Source: Saccharothrix sp. S26
GTDB taxonomy: Bacteria > Actinomycetota > Actinomycetes > Mycobacteriales > Pseudonocardiaceae
DNA length: 64,000 bases
Direction of reading: 5' to 3'
Assembly: GCF_021390395.1 (NCBI RefSeq)
Contig: NZ_JAJUWT010000006.1
Coordinates: 124,001 to 188,000, forward strand
Positions 47,001-55,100 of this stretch are shown here, one piece after another. Every line of letters starts with the position of its first letter. Positions within the stretch are counted from its first letter, which is position 1. The translations under genes and the position numbers were made by a program. The notes beneath the pieces are model-generated. The model made no database searches. It was not told the DNA's origin and was given only the letters and a program-made list of their open reading frames with translations.

Positions 47001-48724
47001 ACCGGAGCGGGATCGACACGTTCTCGAGCTCGGTCGTGAACTTCCTGCGCACCTACGGGTTCGACGGTGTCGACATCGACTTCGAGTACCCCACGGTCCT
47101 CGAGAACACCGGCAACCCGAACGACTGGGCGGTGTCGAACCCGCGCCGCAAGGGTCTGCCCACGGCGTACACCGCGTTGATGAAGGCGCTGCGCGACTCG
47201 CTGAACCGGGCTTCGGTCGCGGACGACAAGTACTACCTGCTCACCTCGGCGTCGTCGGCCTCCGGCTACCTGGTGCGCGGGATGGCCAACCAGACCGCGC
47301 TGGACCACCAGGACTTCACCAACCTGATGGCCTACGACTACCACGGCACCTGGAACAATGTCGTGGGTCCGAACGCGGCGCTGTTCGACGACGGCAAGGA
47401 TCCGGAACTGGCCGATCAGTACGCCACTCCAGAGTACGGGGGCATCGGGTACTTCAACACCAATTGGGCGATGAAGTACATGCGTGGCGCGATGCAGGCC
47501 GGACGCGTCAACCTCGGAGTGCCTTACTACACGCGCGGCTGGCGGAACGTCACCGGCGGTACCAACGGTCTGTGGGGCACCTCGCAGAAGCCGAGCGGCT
47601 GCGAGCCGGGCACGGGCGTCGTGCGGCCGTGCGGTGACGGTGCCGTCGGCATCGACAACATCTGGCACGACAAGACCGCCAACGGCGCCGAACTCGGCTC
47701 CGGGACGAACCCGCTGTGGCACACCAAGAACCTGGAGAAGAACATCACGCCGATCTACACCCGCAGAGTCGGGCTGACGCCGGACACCGACCTCACCGAC
47801 CGGCGCACGGGCCACTACACCAGGTACTGGGACGACACCACGAAGACGTCGTGGCTGTGGAACGACCAGAAGAAGGTGTTCCTGTCGACCGAGGACGAGC
47901 AGGGCATCGACGCCGTCGCCGAGCTGGTCCGGTCGACCGGTGCGGGCGGCGTGATGATGTGGGAGCTCGGCGGCGACTACTCCTGCCCGGTGGACGTCCA
48001 ACCGGACCTCCCGTGCGGGATGGGGTACACGCTGACCACCCGGCTGAACGAAAAGCTGGGCAACATCGGTGCCTATGACAACAGTCTGCGCACCGGCAGC
48101 GTGGGGGTCGCGCCGACGGTGACCGCCAACCTCAGCGTCGAGATGGTCAACTACCCGACCGCCACGGCGAACCTGTGGCCGTTGCAGCCGACCGTCCGGA
48201 TCACCAACAACACCGGGCGCACACTGGGCGGTGGTAAGGACACGAAGCTGTCGTTCGACATCCCGGCCTCGACGTCACCGCTGGTCAAGGACGCCAACTG
48301 GCAGACCGGTGCCCAAGGCGGCCAGTGGAAGCTGACGCCCGGCACGACGTTCCACCGGGTCAGCATGACGCTGGAGTACTGCCAGATCATCCCGGCCGGG
48401 AAGTCGTTCGACTTGCCGATCATCTACTTCCTCCCGATCACCGGTCCGGTGAACACGAGTCTGTCGATCGGCGGCACGGCGTACGCCCCGGTGACCGACA
48501 ACCTGAAGGGCCTCGGCACGGCGACCCCGCCGGCGGGTGGCTGCAGTGCCGGGAACTGGGACGCGACCAAGATCTACTCCCCCGCCACCCAGCCGGTCGA
48601 GCAGACCACGGTCAAGTACAACGGCAAGGTCTGGAAGGCCAAGTGGGAGACGAGGGGCAGTGCCCCGGGCACCGGGGTCGACGCCGACCACGAGCCCTGG
48701 AAGCTGATCGGCGACGCCGGCTGA
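44054..48724 (+). CDS. secreted CdtB-like nuclease - pseudo-SGNH - FG-GAP - GH18 chitinase fusion
   Basis: 1556 residues. TTG 44054 is preferred because GGGGAGGA lies four bases before; ATG 44069 is the alternative. Signal peptide to about residue 26. Residues 29-280 are a DNase I-fold domain closest to cytolethal distending toxin B: TWNMQGGN, LMLQEVG, RVNIALVL, TMHGLTNGGGDS, VGGDFNVDP and SDHRPV are all kept. Residues 290-505 are an SGNH/GDSL esterase fold with substituted catalytic blocks. Residues 515-780 hold four or five FG-GAP repeats (DLDGDGKADYAVV). Residues 870-1335 are a GH18 chitinase with FDGVDIDFEYP, whose last E is catalytic. Then a carbohydrate-binding beta domain (about 1350-1480) and a chitin-binding domain at 1498-1555 (YNGKVWKAKWETRG). 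It could degrade chitin and carry a nuclease to chitin-containing targets. Confidence 0.85.
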   Translation: MLRRSMSAVVVVALAGSLVVPAAAADFPAATTPMITWNMQGGNNQAQNDSKWHNTVRRLALQVPILMLQEVGPHPPLNSFAEPDQTFTTYDSQGNPRQHTVLHRTWVVDTDRNEGPMTRQVYFLPTDDDATNPRRIGGRVNIALVLTEVPDELIVVGNPVDAGRNALGVRFGDEWYFTMHGLTNGGGDSGPLLDAIDDQVAALGTHYNATVGGDFNVDPLVLGRRINFPPNLRIHNARHPTHQNGGELDYFVTTHFFDQPLTATVRPEGDSDHRPVQAGQLRAAGPTPSIDELRVMPTGDGITAGRHTVDGMSFRDYMHRIVQGLTTAAVVGGSAALLVKRTDFVGALNDGGQGDPDHMGFDGKGIDDIKAESIPALRTLRPNLMTLVAGTVDLAGGADGTTTAGKMRSFLDAIHQTSPTTTVLLGTLPPSTNPTYQTRIDAYNSALRTIADAKIRDGARLVLVELGSVTPEDITHEVYPTDAGHRKIAEAFAEGVRIAVLQRLISGRSYVWEPIGTILQAAATGSKIGFPDLDGDGKADYAVVGADGGVTGWRNHDPRQDAVPLGDISPADRGNDPTRVYFADLDGDGKDDYVRILSAADSPTGIPAMRMSRNTSSGGRVSWGSATIVANDLTYWPELYFSDLDGDGRDDLITLNRLLFPSAWRNEGEELPTPGGWGKVEGFATPGQSPGAQVAFPDITGDGKADTVRVEYVTGEVRAWQNTGAPWSVSEGWKSLGVIRADDPFQGTIGAFADLNGDGIEDFALTRSGTTANTAEEAAVASDAGDTEGWLVPSYGEDSRSDGGAGDLGVNGGVGDPMESHPGGDDGGSRPAASGDCRPEGLAPTPGVATPYCKVYQGDGREWLGQGRNRRVVGYFNGGRTGADGTPHYLVKNISWSKVTHLNYAFATVENNQIQVDSNATRMEWPGEVGAEMDPSLPYKGHLNLLTKYKRLHPRVKTLISVGGWAGSGGFYAMTTNADGSVNRSGIDTFSSSVVNFLRTYGFDGVDIDFEYPTVLENTGNPNDWAVSNPRRKGLPTAYTALMKALRDSLNRASVADDKYYLLTSASSASGYLVRGMANQTALDHQDFTNLMAYDYHGTWNNVVGPNAALFDDGKDPELADQYATPEYGGIGYFNTNWAMKYMRGAMQAGRVNLGVPYYTRGWRNVTGGTNGLWGTSQKPSGCEPGTGVVRPCGDGAVGIDNIWHDKTANGAELGSGTNPLWHTKNLEKNITPIYTRRVGLTPDTDLTDRRTGHYTRYWDDTTKTSWLWNDQKKVFLSTEDEQGIDAVAELVRSTGAGGVMMWELGGDYSCPVDVQPDLPCGMGYTLTTRLNEKLGNIGAYDNSLRTGSVGVAPTVTANLSVEMVNYPTATANLWPLQPTVRITNNTGRTLGGGKDTKLSFDIPASTSPLVKDANWQTGAQGGQWKLTPGTTFHRVSMTLEYCQIIPAGKSFDLPIIYFLPITGPVNTSLSIGGTAYAPVTDNLKGLGTATPPAGGCSAGNWDATKIYSPATQPVEQTTVKYNGKVWKAKWETRGSAPGTGVDADHEPWKLIGDAG

Positions 48725-48760
48725 CCGTCCCCTGCCACCGGCGTCGGCCGTCCCGTGCCG

Positions 48761-49226
48761 TCAGGTCACGTCGTCGAACTCCCGTCCCAGACGGATCACC
48801 TCGTCCAGCGCCGCACGCAGGTGCGCCGGCGTGGTGCGCCGGTTGCAGCCGACGCACCTCAACGTCTGCAACCGGGCACCGCGCCGCAGCACACCGGGGT
48901 CGCGCAGCCCGACCCGGTGGAAGTACCACTCGCCCCGCTCCAGCCGCGCGCGGTGCACGTGCTCGTTGGCCCGGTCGAACGCCTCCGGGTCGCGGCGACC
49001 GCGGGGCAGGTAGCCGAACGCCACCGCCGTCAGGTCCGGCTCGTGGAACCGCACCAGGTGTGGTGAGGCGTCCACGAGGTCGGTGAAGCACCGGGTCAGC
49101 TCCAGGCGCCGGTCCAGCAGCGCGGCCAACCCGTCCCGGCCGTGGGCCTTCACCATCGCCCACAGCATCAGCGAGGACCAGCCCCGGCTGCCCAGGAACG
49201 GCGTGGCCTGGCCCAGGTCGAAGGGT
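48761..49226 (-). pseudogene. group II PLP-dependent decarboxylase, C-terminal remnant
   Basis: The minus strand reads GTPFDLGQATPFLGSRGWSS then LMLWAMVKAHGRDGLAALLD and continues to a stop at 48761, the C-terminal 150 residues of the diaminobutyrate/aspartate decarboxylase family. The PLP lysine region and everything before are gone; similarity stops at 49226 exactly where the short repeat and a transposase tail begin. The extra tail (LRCVGCNRRTTPAHLRAALD) has two cysteines. The gene was cut by the island on its right. Confidence 0.65.
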
Positions 49227-49248
49227 GTGCCGCTCGAAAAGTCATCGC
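49227..49248. repeat. short repeat shared with 39055-39075 (probable IS end)
   Basis: TGTGCCGCTCGAAAA then GTCATCG, 22 bases, sits exactly between the truncated decarboxylase and the integrase-type transposase tail. Being at a junction and repeated 10 kb away, it is best read as a terminal sequence of an insertion element. Confidence 0.5.
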
Positions 49249-49352
49249 CACTGCCACAGCCAGCCCCCGATCAGGCACCCCTCACCCACCTCGACATCCG
49301 TCGACGGCAACGGCTGGGCGGCATCCTCAACGAGTACCACCACGCAGCCTGA
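49249..49352 (+). mobile_element. integrase-core transposase, C-terminal tail
   Basis: PAPDQAPLTHLDIRRRQRLG then GILNEYHHAA and TGA at 49350. This is the conserved end of an actinomycete integrase-type transposase; the same tail, more decayed, lies on the minus strand at 25709. The catalytic domain is missing. Confidence 0.65.
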
Positions 49353-49393
49353 CCAGCACGGACGACATTTTCGGCAAGCACACGGCTGCCGGA

Positions 49394-49710
49394 CCTATCT
49401 TCTGAGCGGGTTGGTTATCTGCGGGATCTGTGGGCGGCGGATGGACTCGAACTGGGTTCACGGGCGGGCGAGCTATCGGTGCCGGCATGGCAGAAGCAGC
49501 GCCCAGGCGCCCGATCCTGCTTCCGAAAAGATCTTGTACTGGCGCGAGGACGTGCTGCTGCGCTGGCTTGCCACCGCCCTGGGGTCGGCCGAACGCGGCG
49601 CGATCGAACCCGAGAGCATCCCCGGCCTATTGCGGGAGTCCGGTCGGAACGTCGTCTGCAACAGGGCTACCGCGGAGCTGGGCTCGATCCCACCTGGAGG
49701 CGGTCCCTGA
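49394..49710 (+). mobile_element. large serine recombinase, C-terminal remnant (zinc ribbon)
   Basis: LLSGLVICGICGRRMDSNWV then HGRASYRCRHGRSSAQAPD and YWREDVLLRWLATAL match the zinc-ribbon and coiled-coil end of large serine recombinases, with the CxxC pair present and the second pair reduced. The paralogue at 50083 has LLAGRLQCGLCGRKMDSHRS in the same position. The catalytic and central domains are absent. Confidence 0.7.
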
Positions 49711-49960
49711 TGGCGAGGACGGCTGCGGCGCGTGCCCACTCGGTGAACTCGAACGGTTGGATGTCGACGACCACGGGGGCGGCGGTGGGGTGCAGGTTCG
49801 CGGTGATTGCGGCGTCCATCTCGGCTCGGGCCAACTCGGCCACGGCGACGCCCTCACCGGTGATCACGATCTTCTCGGGGTCGAAGGTGTTGGCGACGGT
49901 CGCCACGAGGATGCCGAGCGCGTGGGCGGTGTCGCGGAAGGCCCGGATGCCGCAGCCGTT
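49711..49960 (-). pseudogene. ROK-family protein, C-terminal remnant
   Basis: The minus strand from about 49960 reads CGIRAFRDTAHALGILVATV, ANTFDPEKIVITGEGVAVAE and QPFEFTEWARAAAVLAIRDR, and the frame closes at 49667. These are the last 90 residues of ROK-type repressors/sugar kinases. It ends where the recombinase module begins, so that module probably disrupted it. The frame overlaps the end of the recombinase remnant on the other strand. Confidence 0.65.
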
Positions 49961-50082
49961 CAGACAAGCACAGGCGGCTCGGGCTGCTCCGATCGGGCGT
50001 ATATCCGGAGTTCCTTGTCATCGTGGCGAAGGCGCCTCGTCACCTCGGCGTCCAACCCCGTTCCGATGTCGAGGACCGCGCC

Positions 50083-51948
50083 ATGTCGGTGTCCGCCCTG
50101 TCCCGTCCGACCACGCTTGCCGAGTGGATCGCCGCCACGGTCCCGCCGGGCATCCCGGCCATGGACGCCGCTCCGGTCGGGAGTCTGCGGTTTCTGTTCT
50201 ACGGCCGGGCTTCCACTCGTGAGCACCAGGACCCGCGCACGTCGCGGGCGTGGCAGCTGGATGTCTCGCGCAGGCTCACCTGTGGGCACGGTGTGATCGT
50301 GGGGGAGTACTTCGAGGTCGGGTGTTCCCGGCAGGTGCCGTGGCATCTGCGGCTTCGGGCGGCGGCGATGCTGCGCTACATCGCGGCCAACGCCGACCAG
50401 GTCGACGCGGTGGTGGTCGGAGAGTACGAGCGCGCCTTCCTCGACAGGGCTCAGGTGCGCGAGCTGCGTGCGGTGTTGGAGCTGTACGGGGTGCAGTTGT
50501 GGCTGCCGGAGGCCGAGGGGCCGGTGGACTTCGACAATCCCGCCCATGAAGCGTTGCTGTCGCTGCTGGCGAAGCGTTCCCTCACGGAGGTGCTGCGTTC
50601 CCGGCACCGGGTCGTCACCGCGATGCGGATGCAGACCGTCGAGCAGGGACGTTACCTCGGCGGCAGGCCGCCCTACGGCTACCGTCTCGTAGACGCTGGA
50701 CCGCATCCGAATCGGGCGTTGGCGCGGCGCGGGGTTCGGCAGCAGCGGCTCGTGCCCGACCCGACCACAGCACCCACCGTGAAGCTGATCTTCTCCTTAC
50801 GTCTGGCCGGGCACAGTGCCGCGGGCATCGCCCGATACCTCAACGAGCAAGCCGTGCTCAGCCCGTCGAGCGCGGACGCGCAGCGCAACCGGAGACACGT
50901 CGATCCGGGTTGGTCGTTGCGTACGGTGGTGGAGATCCTGGGTAATCCGCGCTACACCGGTCGTCAGGTGTGGAATCGCACGAGCGCCGATCGCGCCACC
51001 CGCTCGCCGAGCGGGCGTCGGACCAGTGTCCGCAACGAGCAGCACGCGTGGGCGATCTCGACCCGCATCGCCCACACCCCGCTGGTGTCCGAGCAGGACT
51101 TCGTCACCGCCCAGACCATCCAGGCCACAAGGAACAGCACCCGCCATGCCGACGCCGATGGCGGGGAGTGCGCCTACTTGTTGGCGGGCAGGCTCCAGTG
51201 CGGGTTGTGCGGGCGGAAGATGGACTCCCATCGTTCCCACGGCCGTGCCGCCTACCGTTGCCGTCACGGCCACACCAGCGCCCGTACCCGACCGGAGGGG
51301 GCGCCGGGCAACCTCTATTTGCGCGAGGATCACCTGCTCGGCCGCATCGCCGCGTATCTCACCGCCGCGGGCATCGCCGACAACCCGGGCCCGGAGCACA
51401 CCGCACGGCTGATCGACGAACTCGGACTCGTCTTCCGCTGCGACGCTACCGGGGTTGCTCTGCTCGACCATGGCACCAGTGGGGGAGCGCGCACATCACG
51501 CAGGCGCCTGGCACCGCAGCCGGAGACAGGAGATCGTGGCAAGGCAGGCGAACAACTCCTGCTGACCTTGAGGCGTGCGACGGCTTCGGCGGCGGATAAG
51601 CCCGACGTGCCTGCGGGCCAGGTCGATCCACGAGCTCACAGAAGTCGTCCCACGCGCCAGCCACTCCGGGGACCGATTCGCACGGCAGTGCCGCAGCGCC
51701 GGCACCGGCAGACCGGGTTCCACGTCGCCCTCCGCGCCACCCGTTCGCGGAACGCATCCCGAGCCGGAGGAGCTGAATACCCGCCGCCGGGCGAGCACGG
51801 CGGTGACCGCGGTCGACAGGTCGTGGGACGAGCCGGACGCCGCCCACTGCTCCTGCCCTCGCACCGGCAGACATCCTACGAGCAGCGACCATCAGGTAGG
51901 GTCGAAGTAGGGTCAGGAAACACAAAGCCCCACGAGACTCCCAGATGA
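50083..51948 (+). CDS. large serine recombinase (site-specific integrase)
   Basis: About 621 residues from ATG 50083 (an upstream GTG at 50023 adds 20). Catalytic resolvase domain: RFLFYGRASTREHQDPRTSR, with the nucleophile serine in RAST, then VVVGEYERAFLDR. Recombinase domain: RYLGGRPPYGYRLVDAGPHP and IARYLNEQAV, NPRYTGRQVWNR. Zinc ribbon: CGLCGRKMDSHRSHGRAAYR with CRHGH. A helical end LYLREDHLLGRIAAYL follows. From about 51490 the composition changes (RTSRRRLAPQPETGDRG), and family members normally end there, so the last 150 residues may be read-through after a frameshift. It is the only apparently complete mobility gene in the window and probably moved the island to its right. Confidence 0.85.
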   Translation: MSVSALSRPTTLAEWIAATVPPGIPAMDAAPVGSLRFLFYGRASTREHQDPRTSRAWQLDVSRRLTCGHGVIVGEYFEVGCSRQVPWHLRLRAAAMLRYIAANADQVDAVVVGEYERAFLDRAQVRELRAVLELYGVQLWLPEAEGPVDFDNPAHEALLSLLAKRSLTEVLRSRHRVVTAMRMQTVEQGRYLGGRPPYGYRLVDAGPHPNRALARRGVRQQRLVPDPTTAPTVKLIFSLRLAGHSAAGIARYLNEQAVLSPSSADAQRNRRHVDPGWSLRTVVEILGNPRYTGRQVWNRTSADRATRSPSGRRTSVRNEQHAWAISTRIAHTPLVSEQDFVTAQTIQATRNSTRHADADGGECAYLLAGRLQCGLCGRKMDSHRSHGRAAYRCRHGHTSARTRPEGAPGNLYLREDHLLGRIAAYLTAAGIADNPGPEHTARLIDELGLVFRCDATGVALLDHGTSGGARTSRRRLAPQPETGDRGKAGEQLLLTLRRATASAADKPDVPAGQVDPRAHRSRPTRQPLRGPIRTAVPQRRHRQTGFHVALRATRSRNASRAGGAEYPPPGEHGGDRGRQVVGRAGRRPLLLPSHRQTSYEQRPSGRVEVGSGNTKPHETPR

Positions 51949-52171
51949 CCTGGAATTATCTCGCGGGGCAAATTATGTGTCCGAGAGGTTTGCCCGAACA
52001 CGCGCCTGTGGGGAATTTCCCACTCAGGCTTTCGCTCAGTGGAAACCGCGATCCTTGTAGCGGTCACTCATGGTGACCTCGGTCAGGCTGGTGTCCGAGT
52101 GTCAGTTTGGTCGGAGACGGTCGCTTCGCGTGGATCTGATTGAGGATTCCCGTTCTCGGTGGAAGGTGCGG

Positions 52172-55100
52172 TTACCGAAGTCGATGACCTGGAGGATGGA
52201 TAGGTGCTTTTGCTGCTTGCGGACGCGTAATTTTGAGGAGAAAAGGTGTGGTGTGGGCGCTCAACTCATCATTGAGTCGTTGTGCCTGGTCTTGTAGTAT
52301 CTCCATGATGTTCGGCGGGGTTCTTCTTGCGTCGGCTTTTCGGTAGTCCTGTGCGGTCCACTGGTCCACTGAGTATTGGCCGACGAGGTAAATTCCCGCG
52401 TCGGTGTTCGCCTCCGGTAGATAACGGCGGACGAGTTGCGTCTCTTGTGACGTGGTGAGATCGGTGTTCCAGGTTGGTTTGACTTCGACGACGACAGTGA
52501 ATTGTCCACCTGTCTGGTGTCCGTCGGAGGCGGGTGCTGTGGTTTGCACCAGGATGTCGGTGCGGTCACCAGAGCCGTAGGCGTTGCGTGGGTGGATCAG
52601 AACTTCGCGGTTGATGACTATTCCGCGGCCGTGAAGCCGGGTTCTGAGTTCGTGGGTGAGGTAGGCGGACAGGGCAGCTTCGAACTTGGGTGCCCAGGTT
52701 TCCGGTGTGGTGCCGCGGTTCTTGCGTGTGCGGGTCGGGGTGTGGTTCCACAGCAGTTCGCTGTGGTCTGGTAGTTCCTTGGCGATGTCGGCGAGGGTGT
52801 CGAGCAGGAGCTTGGCCAGTTCGGTGTTGGAGCGGACCAATCTGCGACTGGGGTCGTTGAGTATCTCGGTGATGTTGTCGACCGTGCTGCTGTCGGTCCA
52901 TCGGGTGGCTTGGACGCGGCGTCGGGCGTTGACGAGGGCGCTGGTGACTTCGAGGTCGTCGGGGTGTTCCTGGGCGAGGTGGCGAAGTTGATCGACGGAG
53001 GCGCTTGTGGCCCGCTGGCCGAGGGTGCGCACGCACTCCATGCGCCAGGAGCGGATCTCGTCGCGGGGTGTGATCCGGCCCGGTTCGTGGCGTTCGGTGT
53101 CGGTGGCGGGCGGGAACAGGGTGGTGAGCCAGCGGTGGTTGTCGGCGAGTTGTTCCTCGTCGAGGCGGCTGAGGATGACTTCCCGGATGTGTCGGGAGGC
53201 GCAGGCCAGTGCGAGTTCGCGACCGAAGTCTTCGTCCGTGCGGGCTGCGGTGGCGGTGGGGTGCCAGAACCGGCTCGGGTCGTGGTGTAGCAGGATGCAG
53301 CCTGCTTGCACCGCGAGGCTGCGTTGGGCGGTGCCCGCTCGGGCGTGGGTGAGGGTGTCGGTGGCGATTGTGATCGCCGTGGGGTCCTCTGCGGCTACCA
53401 GGGGTGCCAGGAGTTCGGCCCAGGTGCCGATCGCGGCGGCGCGGGTTTCCGGCGTCTTATCCAGGTCGATGTCGGGCCAAGCCGTGTCTGCTGGTGTTGT
53501 GTCGAACGCGGAGGAGATTTGGTCGATCAGTGTGATCATGGTGTCGGCGATGTGGGGTGAGTAGTCCGCGTCGAAGTGCCCAAGCTCCAGGGGGCGCTCG
53601 CCTCGTGCGAGGTCGTTGTGCACGAGGTTTCGCAGGAGGGTGGCGACCAGGGTGGGGATGCGGCGGGTGGCGGTGCGCAGCAGGTGTCGTCTGCGGTCGC
53701 GGCCTTCTCCGCTGTCGGCTGAGGTGTAGGGACTCAGCAGTGCGCCCGCCCATGCTTCCCAGTGGGCGTCGGTGATGCGGTCGAGCTGGCCGAGGTGGTG
53801 CAGCAGGGTGATTGCCAGGCAGCCTGCCCATGCCGGGTAGTGGATCTTTCCTTGGCCGAGCCAGCCGCCCCGGTGGTCGTGTCCGCGGTCCAGGTAGGAC
53901 AGGGCTGCGGTGGCAAGCTCTGTTTCGGCGTCATCGCCTAGGACACCGACTCCGACGAATGTCCTCAGGTCGTCGGACTTCGGGTAGACCTGCTGGCCGG
54001 TGAAGGGGTCGAACTGGAGGTTCCAGGCCAGTGCCCAGAACGCGTTGGGGTCGTCGCCCAGGGCCAGGCGTAGTCGATCACGCTGTGCCTCGATGAACTG
54101 CTGCGACTCGTCCCACTGTCTGGGGTGGTCGTGGCGGGCAGCGTTGCGTAGGCCCTGGGCCAAGTCGCTGTCGAGGGGGACGCCGTCGTAGACCCAGCGG
54201 ATGTGTTCCCAGACGGGGTTGTCCTGGTGGTTGTAGGCAAGGGTGAAGACGTCCGGGTTGAAGCCGTTGAACAGGTAGGACGTAAGTCTTCCCATTGCCG
54301 CGGCCAGGGCGTCTTGTCCGGACTTGTGTGCTTGATCGGCTTGGTCGAGCGCCCAGGCGAAGTCGGCGCTGTCCAGCAGTCCGGCGCGTTCGGCTTCGCG
54401 CAGCCCGTCCGGCGGCGGGTACTGGCCAATCACCCTTCGAGCGGTCTCCCAGCCGTGGGCGATGACCCACACGTCGGCTTTGCGCCGTCCGGCATCGTCG
54501 GTGACGGCCTGCTGCACCAGGCGGCTGGCCAGGTCTCGACGCAGGGCTGTGACAGCTTCCGGCTCGACACCGTTGGCGTCGACCAGGTCGAGCGGTGCCG
54601 GAATCGAAGGGTGCTCGTACTCGCGTAGCTGAGACCACAGCAGCGCGGCGACCAGGTCGAGATGTTCGCGCGCGACGGGTGAGCCGAGGATCCGGTTGAC
54701 GATGGAGGGCAGCAGCTTCGACGGGAGTTGACCGATCGGCTCGTCGTCCAGCAGCATCGTGTCGCTGTCGTCGTGATCAACGGACATGACCGGTCCGACA
54801 GGAAAAGCGGGGGCGGCCTGACCGGCGCGCACACGGGCCCACCGCAGCAGGGCGTCGAAGTCCTCGGGGCGCACGTCGTTGGCCATCTCAGACAGGAAGA
54901 GCTGGTACTCGCCGTACCAGGACCGCTCTGGCGGGTGCACGTGCCGCAGCATCTCGTGCAACGACAGATGGCCAGGCCACAGCAACCGGAGGAGCGTGCC
55001 CTCCAGCGCCTCCATCTCGATGGACGGCGTGGTGTCGGCAGGCAGGTGAAGGCTGTGCAGCAGGGCGCGCAGGCGGGGCGCGGCGATGTCGGGTGCGGCC

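Noticed and set aside
44102-48001. Minus-strand open frame of 1299 codons opposite the chitinase fusion
   Set aside because: Shadow of the plus-strand gene; no motif or ribosome site.
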